DNA from: JBFMAE01 sp040756085
Lineage (GTDB): Bacteria > Desulfobacterota > BSN033 > UBA1163
Length of the DNA: 10,024 nucleotides
Reading direction: 5' to 3'
Assembly (NCBI GenBank): GCA_040756085.1
Contig: JBFMAE010000146.1
Location: forward strand, 1-10,024
This document shows, one piece after another, positions 1 through 6,482 of this stretch. The position numbers were made by a program, and so were the translations under genes. The first letter of the stretch is position 1. Each line of letters opens with the position of its first letter. The notes beneath the pieces were generated by a model. It searched no databases. It was not told the DNA's origin and worked only from the letters and a program-made list of their open reading frames with translations.

Positions 1-1
1 G

Positions 2-346
2 ATAGCTCATAATGTTGTGATCGGCGAGGATTCGATCATCGTCACCCAGGTTGGGATTGCAGGTTCGACAAAGATCGGAAACAATGTCACACTCGCCGGA
101 CAGGTGGGGGTGGTGGGCCACATCGAAATCGGAGACAATGTCATGGTGGGCGCCCAATCCGGTGTCGGCCATAACCTGCCCGCCAACCAAGGATATACAG
201 GAACTCCGGCAATGCCTCACCGGATATTTCTTCGTGCGGCAACCCTCTTTCCGAAATTGCCGGAGATGAGAAACACCCTCCGCGACATTGAGAAACGCTT
301 AAAGAAGATTGAAAATACGATTTCTTCAGAAAAGAAGGAGAAATAG
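2..346 (+). CDS. lpxD: LpxD, UDP-3-O-(3-hydroxyacyl)glucosamine N-acyltransferase, 3' part only
   Basis: The frame is open from the window edge (first full codon at 2), so the N-terminal part of the gene lies upstream. LpxD transfers a 3-hydroxyacyl chain from acyl-ACP to the 2-amino group of the UDP-glucosamine precursor of lipid A, in the cytoplasm as a left-handed beta-helix trimer. The visible part shows the hexapeptide-repeat rhythm (IGED, IGNN, LAGQVGVVGH, IGDN, VGAQSGV). An IAHNV stretch at codons 2-16 holds the His (codon 8-10) matching the catalytic His239 of E. coli LpxD, and a GHIEIGD stretch (His codon 119-121) matches its second conserved His. After the helix comes a GxPAxPHR-like segment and a charged C-terminal alpha-helix (RNTLRDIEKRLKKIEN), both typical of LpxD and absent from LpxA. 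The internal GTG at 17 is not the real start. The stop at 344-346 directly abuts fabZ. Confidence 0.95.
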   Translation: MAHNVVIGEDSIIVTQVGIAGSTKIGNNVTLAGQVGVVGHIEIGDNVMVGAQSGVGHNLPANQGYTGTPAMPHRIFLRAATLFPKLPEMRNTLRDIEKRLKKIENTISSEKKEK

Positions 347-784
347 ATGATCGAGATTAGAGAGATCATGAACATATTGCCGCATGCCTATCCTTTCTTG
401 CTTGTGGATCGGATTGTGGAGATCGAACCGGGGAAACGAATCGTGGGGATCAAGAATGTCACCTATAATGAACCCTTCTTCCCGGGTCATTTCCCGGGCC
501 GACCCATCATGCCGGGTGTGCTCATCGTGGAAGCAATGGCTCAGACCGCCGGTGTGCTCGCCTTCAAATCGATGCCGGAGGAAGAAGAGAAAAAACCGGT
601 CTACTTTCTGGGGATTGATAATGTTCGTTTCAGAAAGCCAGTCATTCCGGGAGACCAACTTCGTCTCGAACTGGAGATTACCCGGCATCGCCAATCGATA
701 TGGGGATTTAAAGGAAAGGCCTTTGTCGATGGGAAACTGGTCGCCGAAGCCGAACTATTAGCCATGTTAGGGGAAGAGAAATGA
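347..784 (+). CDS. fabZ: FabZ, 3-hydroxyacyl-[acyl-carrier-protein] dehydratase
   Basis: FabZ dehydrates (3R)-hydroxyacyl-ACP to trans-2-enoyl-ACP in fatty-acid elongation. It draws on the same 3-hydroxyacyl-ACP pool that LpxA and LpxD use, which explains its classic place between their genes. The 145-residue hot-dog-fold protein has normal family length. It carries PFLLVDRI (16-23), the loop PFFPGHFPGRPIMPGV with catalytic His48, and LIVEAMAQ with catalytic Glu62. The mid-protein YFLGIDNVRFRKPVIPGDQL is also typical of FabZ. The start is the ATG immediately after the lpxD stop, with AAGGAG at 335-340 inside the end of lpxD, so translation is probably coupled. A short acidic/lysine insert (EEEEKK, about 78-83) precedes the YFLGIDN strand. 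The stop overlaps the lpxA start. Confidence 0.97.
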   Translation: MIEIREIMNILPHAYPFLLVDRIVEIEPGKRIVGIKNVTYNEPFFPGHFPGRPIMPGVLIVEAMAQTAGVLAFKSMPEEEEKKPVYFLGIDNVRFRKPVIPGDQLRLELEITRHRQSIWGFKGKAFVDGKLVAEAELLAMLGEEK

Positions 785-1554
785 TCCATCCTACTGCGAT
801 CATCGATCCGAAGGCTGAAATCGGTGAGGATGTTGAAATAGGCCCTTACTCTGTTATTGAAAAGGACGTTTCCATTGGTCAGGGGACAAAGATCGGACCC
901 CATGTGGTCATCCGGGAAGGGACTCAAATTGGAAAGAGATGTCAGATCTTTCAATTTGCCTCCGTCGGAGAAGCCCCTCAAGCCTTTGCCTATCGAGGAG
1001 AGAAGACCTCCCTTTTGATGGGCGATCAGAATATCGTCCGGGAGTTTGTCACCCTCCATCGAGGCACCCCTCATGGGGGGGGAAAGACGGTCATTGGCCA
1101 TCATAATTTCTTTATGGCTTATGCACATGTTGCCCATGACTGTAACATCGGGAATCAGGTCGTCCTGGCCAATGGGGCTACCTTGGCCGGACATATTTTG
1201 ATTGAAGATCATGCGATTATCGGTGGCCTTTCCGCCATCCACCAGTTTTGCCGGGTGGGCACCCATGCCTTTATCAGTGGCCTCACCGGCGTGACCCTTG
1301 ACATTCCTCCCTACATGCTGGCATCCGGAAGCCGGGCCAAGCTCTTCGGTCTCAACACCGTTGGCCTCAAGCGCCACCGTTTTTCGGAGGAGACCCTGAA
1401 GGCGTTGAAAAAGGCCTATCGCATCTTTTTTCGCTCCGGCCTCACCTTGGAGAAAGCAATAAAGACGGTGGGAGAGGATGAGATCTCCCAGACGCCAGAG
1501 GTTCAGCATCTCCTCCACTTTATCCAACATACGAAGAGGGGGATCAGCCGTTAA
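781..1554 (+). CDS. lpxA: LpxA, acyl-ACP--UDP-N-acetylglucosamine O-acyltransferase
   Basis: LpxA catalyses the first step of lipid A synthesis, moving a 3-hydroxyacyl chain from ACP to the 3-position of UDP-GlcNAc, or of the 3-amino analogue where GnnA/GnnB exist. The 257 residues match the usual family length. The N-terminal two thirds is a hexapeptide-repeat beta-helix (IHPTAIIDPKAEIGEDVEIGP and onward). AHVAHDCNIGN holds His119, equivalent to catalytic His125 of E. coli. HQFCRVG (154-160) and DIPPYMLASG (174-183) follow, then the helical C-terminal domain from GLNTVGLKRHRF. By my alignment Gly167 sits where E. coli has Gly173, the residue that sets acyl-chain length. The ATG overlaps the fabZ stop as ATGA, with a purine-rich ribosome binding site at about 770-779. 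The stop is followed at once by the next gene. Confidence 0.97.
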   Translation: MIHPTAIIDPKAEIGEDVEIGPYSVIEKDVSIGQGTKIGPHVVIREGTQIGKRCQIFQFASVGEAPQAFAYRGEKTSLLMGDQNIVREFVTLHRGTPHGGGKTVIGHHNFFMAYAHVAHDCNIGNQVVLANGATLAGHILIEDHAIIGGLSAIHQFCRVGTHAFISGLTGVTLDIPPYMLASGSRAKLFGLNTVGLKRHRFSEETLKALKKAYRIFFRSGLTLEKAIKTVGEDEISQTPEVQHLLHFIQHTKRGISR

Positions 1555-2511
1555 GTGGAAAAGATCAGGGTGGGTGTGGTCGGTGTCGGTTACTTTGGCC
1601 AATTCCATGTAGAAAAATATGCCAAAATGGATGGCGTGGATTTGGTCGGCGTGGTCGATATTGACCCCTCTCGTAACAGAGAGATCGCCAAACGATATCG
1701 CACCCAACCCTTCCTCAATCACTCTGACCTTTTTGATAAAGTTCAGGCAGTCAGTATCTCCGTCCCAACACCTTCCCACTATTCCATCACAAAAGATTTT
1801 TTCCTGCAGGGGATTGACGTCCTTTTAGAAAAGCCCATCGCAAGCACCCTTCAGGAGGCCGATGAACTGATCCAGTTGGCAGATTCGAAGGGTCTGATCT
1901 TCCAGGTGGGTCACCTGGAACGATTCAACGGCGCCTATTCCGCCCTGGAGGGGATCGTTCAACATCCTCTGTTCATCGAATCCTATCGCATGAGCCCCTT
2001 CACAACAAGAGGAACAGAGGTCCATGTCGTGTTAGATTTAATGGTCCACGATATCGATATCCTGTTGAGCCTGGTGAACTCAAAGGTGAAACAGATTCAC
2101 GCTGTCGGTATTCCCATTCTCACACACCGCTCAGACATTGCGAATGCCCGGATCGAGTTCGAAAACGGATGCATAGCGAATTTGACTGCAAGCCGGGTTT
2201 CCAAGGAGAAGACACGAAAGACCCGAATCTTTCAACCCGATGGGATCCTCTCCATTGACTACCTCACCCAAAAGGTCTCTTTCTCTAAAAAGGTGGTCCA
2301 TCCGGGAAGAGAAGTGATTCCTGAAATGGTGACAGAATCGATTCCGGTCAGGAAGGTCGATCTTCTAGAGGCTGAGATTCACTCCTTTCTCCAGAGTGTG
2401 AGAGATCGTAAAAATGCCCGGGTCTCCGGACTGGATGGAAAGCGGGCCTTAGAGGTGGCACTCCAGATTATCCTGAAGGCCGACGAACTCATCAAAAAAA
2501 GAGAAAATTAA
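1555..2511 (+). CDS. Gfo/Idh/MocA-family NAD(P)-dependent oxidoreductase in the lipid A operon (GnnA-like position)
   Basis: This is a 318-residue sugar-type dehydrogenase. The N-terminal Rossmann domain opens with IRVGVVGVGYFGQFH (nucleotide-binding GxGxxG at 10-15) and an acidic VVDID at the second strand end (33-37). The LLEKPIA motif has Lys93, the family's conserved active-site lysine. GHLERFN (119-125) and LDLMVHDIDIL (160-170) supply the His/Asp pair near the sugar site. The start is GTG at 1555, directly after the lpxA stop, with a GAGGGGG stretch about 13 nt upstream. In Acidithiobacillus ferrooxidans a family member here, GnnA, oxidises the 3-OH of UDP-GlcNAc so that GnnB can aminate it. 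No aminotransferase follows in this window, so the GnnA role is a hypothesis. Deltaproteobacteria often have such a gene beside lpxI and lpxB, and its substrate there is not settled to my knowledge. Family assignment is firm and function is open. Confidence 0.9.
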   Translation: MEKIRVGVVGVGYFGQFHVEKYAKMDGVDLVGVVDIDPSRNREIAKRYRTQPFLNHSDLFDKVQAVSISVPTPSHYSITKDFFLQGIDVLLEKPIASTLQEADELIQLADSKGLIFQVGHLERFNGAYSALEGIVQHPLFIESYRMSPFTTRGTEVHVVLDLMVHDIDILLSLVNSKVKQIHAVGIPILTHRSDIANARIEFENGCIANLTASRVSKEKTRKTRIFQPDGILSIDYLTQKVSFSKKVVHPGREVIPEMVTESIPVRKVDLLEAEIHSFLQSVRDRKNARVSGLDGKRALEVALQIILKADELIKKREN

Positions 2512-2525
2512 GGAAGGCGAAACCG

Positions 2526-3662
2526 ATGGAATCGAAGAAGGTCTTATTGGTCGCCGGAGAAGTTTCGGGAGACCTTCATGGCGCTCACCTCGTGGAGGCC
2601 ATCCACCGGGTCGATCCGGAAGTCCGGTTCTTCGGTGTCGGGGGAGAGGGTTTGAAAAAAAGGGGGATGAAGATTCTTTACTCCTTCCAATCCCTATCTG
2701 TCGTTGGCATTACAGAGGTCTTTTTCAAAATTAGATCCATCCTGAAAGCCCTGCGGTTATTGAAGAAATTCCTCGATCAGGAGAGACCGGATCTCGTCAT
2801 CCTGATCGACTTTCCGGATTTCAACCTGAGATTGGCCAGAATGGCCCACCGAAGGGGGATTCCGGTCCTCTACTATATCAGTCCACAGGTGTGGGCCTGG
2901 AGGCCTAAAAGGGTGAAGGTGATCGCCGAGAGGGTGAAGAAAATGGTTGTCCTCTTTCCCTTTGAGGCTCCTCTCTATGAAGCCGCAGGGGTCGATGTCG
3001 AGTGGGTGGGCCATCCCCTCCTCGATATCGTGAAGCCTGCCCTCTCTAAAGAAGCGGCTTTCGAACAATTCGGCCTCGATCCCCAGCGAAGGACCATCGC
3101 CCTGCTTCCCGGAAGCCGAATGCATGAGGTGAAAAGGCTTCTTCCATCACTTCTGGATGCTGCCCATCTCCTTGACCAGGAGATCCCGGGCCTTCAGTTC
3201 ATCATCCCCCTTGCACCTGGAATTCTCAGGGCGAGCTTATCCCCTTATATGAAAAATATTTCTGTACTGGTGAAAGTGGCCGAGGGTTGGGCCTATGATG
3301 TGATGAACCTTTCTGAACTTCTGATCACTGCTTCAGGAACGGCCACGCTGGAGGGAGCGATCCTCGGAAAACCAATGGTCATCATCTACAAAATCTCGTC
3401 TCTCTCCTACTGGATCGGCAGGATGTTGGTACATGTTGACCACATCGGCCTGGTCAATCTGGTGGCAGGAAAAGAGATCGTCCCTGAACTGATTCAGGAT
3501 GATGCCAATCCCCAAAGGATTGCAGAGGAAGCTTTTCGTATTCTAAAGGATCCAATCCTCCTCCGGCGGATGACCGAATCGATGGTGGAAGTCCGTCATC
3601 GCCTTGGAGAACCTGGAGCCGCCCAAAGAGCTGCACGCATTGTCATCTCCTTGCTTCAATAG
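2526..3662 (+). CDS. lpxB: LpxB, lipid-A-disaccharide synthase
   Basis: LpxB is a peripheral inner-membrane GT-B-type glycosyltransferase (family GT19). It joins UDP-2,3-diacylglucosamine to 2,3-diacylglucosamine-1-phosphate (lipid X), giving the beta-1',6 disaccharide of lipid A. The 378-residue protein is full length. Motifs in order are LLVAGEVSGDLHG (7-19), FFGVGGEGLKKRGMK, VVGITEV, DFPDFNLRLA (95-104), YYISPQVWAWRPKRV (116-130, the family hallmark), WVGHPLLD (160-167), IALLPGSRMHEV (191-202) and ASGTATLEGAILGKPMVIIYK (269-289). A good ribosome binding site, AAGGAAGG at 2510-2517, overlaps the stop of the oxidoreductase gene and lies 8 nt before the ATG. It is the last gene of the tightly packed first half. 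The gap after it is 244 bp and full of repeats. Confidence 0.97.
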   Translation: MESKKVLLVAGEVSGDLHGAHLVEAIHRVDPEVRFFGVGGEGLKKRGMKILYSFQSLSVVGITEVFFKIRSILKALRLLKKFLDQERPDLVILIDFPDFNLRLARMAHRRGIPVLYYISPQVWAWRPKRVKVIAERVKKMVVLFPFEAPLYEAAGVDVEWVGHPLLDIVKPALSKEAAFEQFGLDPQRRTIALLPGSRMHEVKRLLPSLLDAAHLLDQEIPGLQFIIPLAPGILRASLSPYMKNISVLVKVAEGWAYDVMNLSELLITASGTATLEGAILGKPMVIIYKISSLSYWIGRMLVHVDHIGLVNLVAGKEIVPELIQDDANPQRIAEEAFRILKDPILLRRMTESMVEVRHRLGEPGAAQRAARIVISLLQ

Positions 3663-3724
3663 GGAAAATTGTGATAGAAATAAAGAATAAAATATATCTT
3701 TGGGTTAAGGTAAGGAAGCCAGTT

Positions 3725-3758
3725 TGCCTGCCCTGCCTATCGCAGGCAGGCGCAGGCA
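3725..3758. repeat. GC-rich palindromic repeat (hairpin)
   Basis: TGCCTGC plus CCTGCCT (3725-3731, 3732-3738) pairs with AGGCAGG (3744-3750) and GCAGGCA (3752-3758). This gives 14 base pairs, a 5-nt loop (ATCGC) and one bulged C at 3751. CCTGCCT/AGGCAGG palindromes of this sort are frequently dispersed between genes in environmental genomes. Copy number in this genome cannot be judged from one window. Confidence 0.75.
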
Positions 3759-3763
3759 GGGTA

Positions 3764-3888
3764 TAGGGTCAAAGGGTTACGACTAAAAGATTTCAAAGAC
3801 CAACAACATGACCCTTTAACAAAACAGGCCTGTACCATATTAGGTTCAGGGCAGGCATCTTCACCCTGGCCATTGAACCTATGACCTT
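3764..3888. repeat. Octamer-periodic inverted repeats upstream of msbA
   Basis: AGGGTxA-type octamers recur with exactly 8-nt spacing (units starting at 3756, 3764 and 3772). They are answered on the opposite strand by TGACCCTTT at 3809-3817, which pairs with AAAGGGTTA at 3771-3779 (nine pairs, one G-U). Further on, TAGGTTCA (3841-3848) is the exact reverse complement of TGAACCTA (3874-3881), and TTGAACCT at 3873 is followed 8 nt later by ATGACCTT. The units resemble those after msbA at 5686-5754. Confidence 0.6.
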
Positions 3889-3906
3889 ATTTTCTATATA
3901 ACAAAC

Positions 3907-5670
3907 ATGGAACTCTATCGACGGCTCATCCATCTGGTCAAACCCTACTGGATCAAGCTGGGTCTGGCCATGATCTGTATGCTGATTGTCTCCCTCTTAA
4001 CAGCCGCCCAGGCATTCCTCGTCAAACCTGCCTTGGATGATGTGTTCCTCAAGAGGAATCAAGAGATGCTCTTTCTCCTTCCCATTGCCATCATCCTTCT
4101 CTTTCTCCTCAAAGGAGTCTTCGATTACATCCAGGCCTACCTGATGAACTATGTGGGCCTGAGGATTGTGGCGGATATAAGGGAGAGACTCTATAACCAT
4201 CTCCAAAACCTATCCCTCTCCTTCTTCACCAGAACACCTACCGGAATCCTCATTTCCCGGATCACCAATGATGTCAACCTTATTCAGGGATCGGTCTCCA
4301 ATGCCATCACCGGCCTTCTCAAGGATGCCTTCACCATCTTTGGACTCACAGGCGTTATCTTCTACCGAAACTGGAAACTGGCAATAATCGCATTCCTCAT
4401 CTTTCCTCTGGCCATCTTTCCCATTAAAGAATTTGGAAAGAGGCTTCGGAAATTTAGCCGGAAGAGTCAACAGCGAATGGGCTCCATCACGACCTTCCTC
4501 CATGAGACCATTACGGGAAACCGGATCGTCAAGGCCTTCAATATGGAAGATTATGAGAAGCGCCGCTTTGCCGAAGAGAATGAGCGATTCTTCAAAATCA
4601 TTCTCAAACGAGTGAAGGTCCGGGCCCTCTCTCATCCCTTGATGGAGTTGCTGGGGGGGATCGGAGTGGCTGCCATCATCTGGGTGGGAGGTTACAGCGT
4701 CATTCGAGGGGAATTAACCCCCGGAACCTTCTTCTCCTTTATGACCGCCCTTCTCATGCTCTATGCGCCCATTCGAGACTTGAGCAAGGTGAACCTTGAA
4801 GTCCAGGAGGGACTGGCAGCGGCGGCCCGTGTTTATGAACTCCTCGATACTGTCCCTGACATCAAGGACGAAGAGGGAGCCATTCCCCTCCCTCTTATCT
4901 CCAAAGGCATCGAATTTCAAAGGGTCACTTTTAAATACGGAGAGGAGGCCGTACTGAAACAGATCTCTCTTCATGTGAAGGTCGGGGAAGTGATCGCCCT
5001 GGTGGGGATGAGCGGTGCGGGTAAGACCTCTCTGGTCAATCTGTTGCCACGCTTCTATGATGTGGAAGAAGGTCAAGTGCTCATCGATGCTTACGACATA
5101 CGAAAGGTTACTCTCCAGTCCTTAAGGGATCAGATCGGTCTGGTTACTCAGCAGACGATCCTCTTTAATGATACCATTCGAAATAATATCGCCTATGGAA
5201 GTCTGAACTGTTCTGATCAGGAGATCATCGAAGCAGCAAAAGCAGCCAATGCCCATGATTTCATCGAGAAACTTCCCCAGGGATACGAAACCATTATTGG
5301 TGAACAGGGGGTCAAACTTTCCGGTGGGGAACGACAGCGCCTCTCAATCGCCAGAGCCCTCTTAAAGAATGCGCCCATCCTCATATTGGACGAAGCCACC
5401 TCTTCCCTCGACTCCGATTCTGAAACAGAGGTTCAAAATGCCTTGGAAAGGCTGATGAAAGGCCGAACGGTCTTCGTCATCGCTCATCGCCTCTCAACTA
5501 TCCGAAATGCCCACCGCATCATCGTTCTCTCTGAGGGTCAGATTGTGGAGGAAGGGACACATGAGGAATTGATGTCTCTTAATGGGGAATACCGGCGACT
5601 CTACGATCTTCAGTTCAAAGATGACGGAACGAGAGTTTTGAAGGAAGCCAAAGCGAAGAAGGTCTATTAA
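3907..5670 (+). CDS. msbA: MsbA-type lipid A export ABC transporter, fused permease and ATPase
   Basis: MsbA is an inner-membrane homodimer that flips lipid A-core from the cytoplasmic to the periplasmic leaflet using ATP. The 587 residues match the family. Hydrophobic segments near 15-38, 52-75, 133-152, 156-174, 247-264 and 272-290 make the six-helix permease. GILISRITNDV (113-123) is the conserved coupling region of this exporter class. The ATPase domain (about 335-580) has Walker A GMSGAGKT (367-374), the Q-loop in TQQ (414-416), signature LSGGERQR (471-478), Walker B ILILDE with catalytic Glu496, D-loop SSLD and switch His527 (IAHRLS). All catalytic residues are present. Position between lpxB and waaA supports lipid A as cargo, though sequence alone cannot exclude another lipid. 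No Shine-Dalgarno sequence precedes the ATG at 3907 (it reads CTATATAACAAAC), unlike the upstream genes. Confidence 0.93.
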   Translation: MELYRRLIHLVKPYWIKLGLAMICMLIVSLLTAAQAFLVKPALDDVFLKRNQEMLFLLPIAIILLFLLKGVFDYIQAYLMNYVGLRIVADIRERLYNHLQNLSLSFFTRTPTGILISRITNDVNLIQGSVSNAITGLLKDAFTIFGLTGVIFYRNWKLAIIAFLIFPLAIFPIKEFGKRLRKFSRKSQQRMGSITTFLHETITGNRIVKAFNMEDYEKRRFAEENERFFKIILKRVKVRALSHPLMELLGGIGVAAIIWVGGYSVIRGELTPGTFFSFMTALLMLYAPIRDLSKVNLEVQEGLAAAARVYELLDTVPDIKDEEGAIPLPLISKGIEFQRVTFKYGEEAVLKQISLHVKVGEVIALVGMSGAGKTSLVNLLPRFYDVEEGQVLIDAYDIRKVTLQSLRDQIGLVTQQTILFNDTIRNNIAYGSLNCSDQEIIEAAKAANAHDFIEKLPQGYETIIGEQGVKLSGGERQRLSIARALLKNAPILILDEATSSLDSDSETEVQNALERLMKGRTVFVIAHRLSTIRNAHRIIVLSEGQIVEEGTHEELMSLNGEYRRLYDLQFKDDGTRVLKEAKAKKVY

Positions 5671-5685
5671 AAAAGAAGTGTCCAA

Positions 5686-5754
5686 GGGGTCTAGGGGTCG
5701 AGTGGAAAAAAATTTCTTACACTTGAACCCTTGACCCCATGAATCCTTGAACTC
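5686..5754. repeat. Octamer-periodic inverted repeat between msbA and the DUF374 gene
   Basis: The left arm 5686-5704 and right arm 5720-5738 are reverse complements at 16 of 19 positions, around a GAAAAAAATTTCTTA loop. Both arms are built of 8-nt units: GGGGTC repeats at 5686 and 5694, and TTGA or ATGA begins units at 5723, 5731, 5739 and 5747 (consensus TTGAACCC). It occupies most of the 96-bp gap. It could fold as a long hairpin in RNA, but no uninterrupted T-run follows, so a terminator role is doubtful. Confidence 0.75.
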
Positions 5755-5766
5755 TTTTAGTACAGT

Positions 5767-6465
5767 ATGGTTTTTAAAACTCTGAAAAAGAAATGGGTCT
5801 CCTGGTGGGGTCCATGGTTAGCCTACTGGGCCATCAAGATTTTGTGCCAAACCATACGGTTTGAAGAGGTCAATCCAGAGATTCCGAGATGGTTTTGGGA
5901 GAAAGGAATCCCTGTCATCGGGGCCTTCTGGCATGGAAGGCTATTGATGATGCCCATCGCCTATAAAGGAAAAAAATTAAGCTTTCTTGTCTCTCCCCAT
6001 CGGGATGGTCAGGTGGTGGGAAAAGCCCTGAAGCGGTTTGGGTTCCATGCCATTTTGGGTTCAACGACTCGGAAAGGCTTTTCCGGTTTCAAACAGATGG
6101 TCAAGGCTCATGGGTCGGATATCGCCATTGTTCCAGACGGACCGAGGGGACCTCGTCATCGGGTACAGATTGGTGTGATCGAATTGGCCAAGCTGACGGG
6201 GAGGGCTGTGGTTCCAATAACCTTCAGTGCCTCGAAAAGGAAGATCTTTAGCACTTGGGATCAGTTCCTCCTCCCCTATCCTTTCTCAAAAGGGGTATTC
6301 ATCTGGGGAGAACCCATTTATGTGGATCCAGATGGAGATCGAGCCTATCTTGAAGAGAAGAGAATGCTTTTGGAAAAAAGACTCAATGAAATGACTGAAA
6401 GGGCAGACCATTATTTTGATTCCCCTCACCCCCTCCCTCTCCCCCAAGGGGAGAGGGGAGGGTGA
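5767..6465 (+). CDS. DUF374 lysophospholipid-acyltransferase family protein (LpxJ-like candidate)
   Basis: This 232-residue protein matches DUF374 (PF04028), a branch of the lysophospholipid acyltransferase superfamily. Helicobacter and Campylobacter LpxJ, a lipid A late acyltransferase unrelated in sequence to LpxL/LpxM, belongs here. Visible motifs are IGAFWHGRLLMMP (51-63), FLVSPHRDGQVVGK (73-86, the probable catalytic His/Asp-Gly segment), LGSTTRKG (97-104), VPDGPRGPRHRVQIGVIELA (122-141) and GRAVVPITFSASKRK (145-159). An N-terminal aromatic/hydrophobic stretch (10-30) fits membrane association. The gene lies between the lipid A flippase and the Kdo transferase, so late acylation of lipid A is likely but inferred. 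The start is the only practical one: an in-frame TAG ends 6 nt before the ATG. No ribosome binding site is seen. The last 14 residues (SPHPLPLPQGERGG) are encoded by a palindromic repeat and are probably not part of the native fold. Confidence 0.88.
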   Translation: MVFKTLKKKWVSWWGPWLAYWAIKILCQTIRFEEVNPEIPRWFWEKGIPVIGAFWHGRLLMMPIAYKGKKLSFLVSPHRDGQVVGKALKRFGFHAILGSTTRKGFSGFKQMVKAHGSDIAIVPDGPRGPRHRVQIGVIELAKLTGRAVVPITFSASKRKIFSTWDQFLLPYPFSKGVFIWGEPIYVDPDGDRAYLEEKRMLLEKRLNEMTERADHYFDSPHPLPLPQGERGG

Positions 6466-6470
6466 GGGGG
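6422..6470. repeat. REP-like C/G-rich palindrome (LPQGERG-encoding type)
   Basis: The arm 6422-6445 (CCCCTCACCC...CTCTCCCC) is nearly fully complementary to 6448-6470 (GGGGAGAGG...GTGAGGGGG), with an AA loop and one or two offsets. This is the widespread intergenic palindrome whose translation gives PLPQGERG-like peptides in many unrelated bacterial proteins. It covers the last codons and the stop of the DUF374 gene and ends 12 nt before the waaA ATG. Confidence 0.88.
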
Positions 6471-6482
6471 CCTTTACCAAAG

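Larger units (their letters stand above)
3663..3906. other. lpxB-msbA intergenic region with several inverted repeats
   Basis: This 244-bp gap carries no convincing gene. It starts AT-rich (3664-3710), then holds a strong GC-rich hairpin (3725-3758), octamer-periodic AGGGT(C/T)A units (3756-3779), a wide inverted repeat (3771-3779 with 3809-3817), a 10-bp perfect palindrome ACAGGCCTGT (3824-3833) and a second inverted repeat (TAGGTTCA at 3841-3848 with TGAACCTA at 3874-3881). No T-run follows any of these, so none looks like a Rho-independent terminator. Candidate promoter boxes such as TTGAAC at 3873-3878 with TATAAC at 3897-3902 would place the transcript start past the msbA ATG, so I do not call one. 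Confidence 0.7.

Noticed and set aside
601..1779. A long (392-codon) open frame on the minus strand across fabZ, lpxA and the oxidoreductase gene
   Set aside because: It lies opposite three well-supported genes, its translation shows no family motif, and its length is explained by the codon use of the + strand genes.
3873..3906. Possible promoter TTGAAC / TATAAC before msbA
   Set aside because: The -10 box ends only 4 nt before the ATG, so the transcript would begin inside the gene. TTGAAC is also part of the octamer repeat, so the match is likely chance.
3663..3906. CRISPR array or a small gene in the lpxB-msbA gap
   Set aside because: The repeats are 8-nt units and hairpins without unique spacers of constant length, and no open frame there has a start, ribosome binding site and recognisable product.
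5686..5738. Rho-independent terminator after msbA
   Set aside because: The stem is long, but the right arm is followed by CATGAATCC rather than a T-run, and the octamer periodicity fits a repeat element better.
6462..6482. GTG at 6462 as the waaA start
   Set aside because: It lies in the palindromic repeat and adds MRGPLPK, which is unlike WaaA N-termini. ATG 6483 begins the normal membrane anchor.
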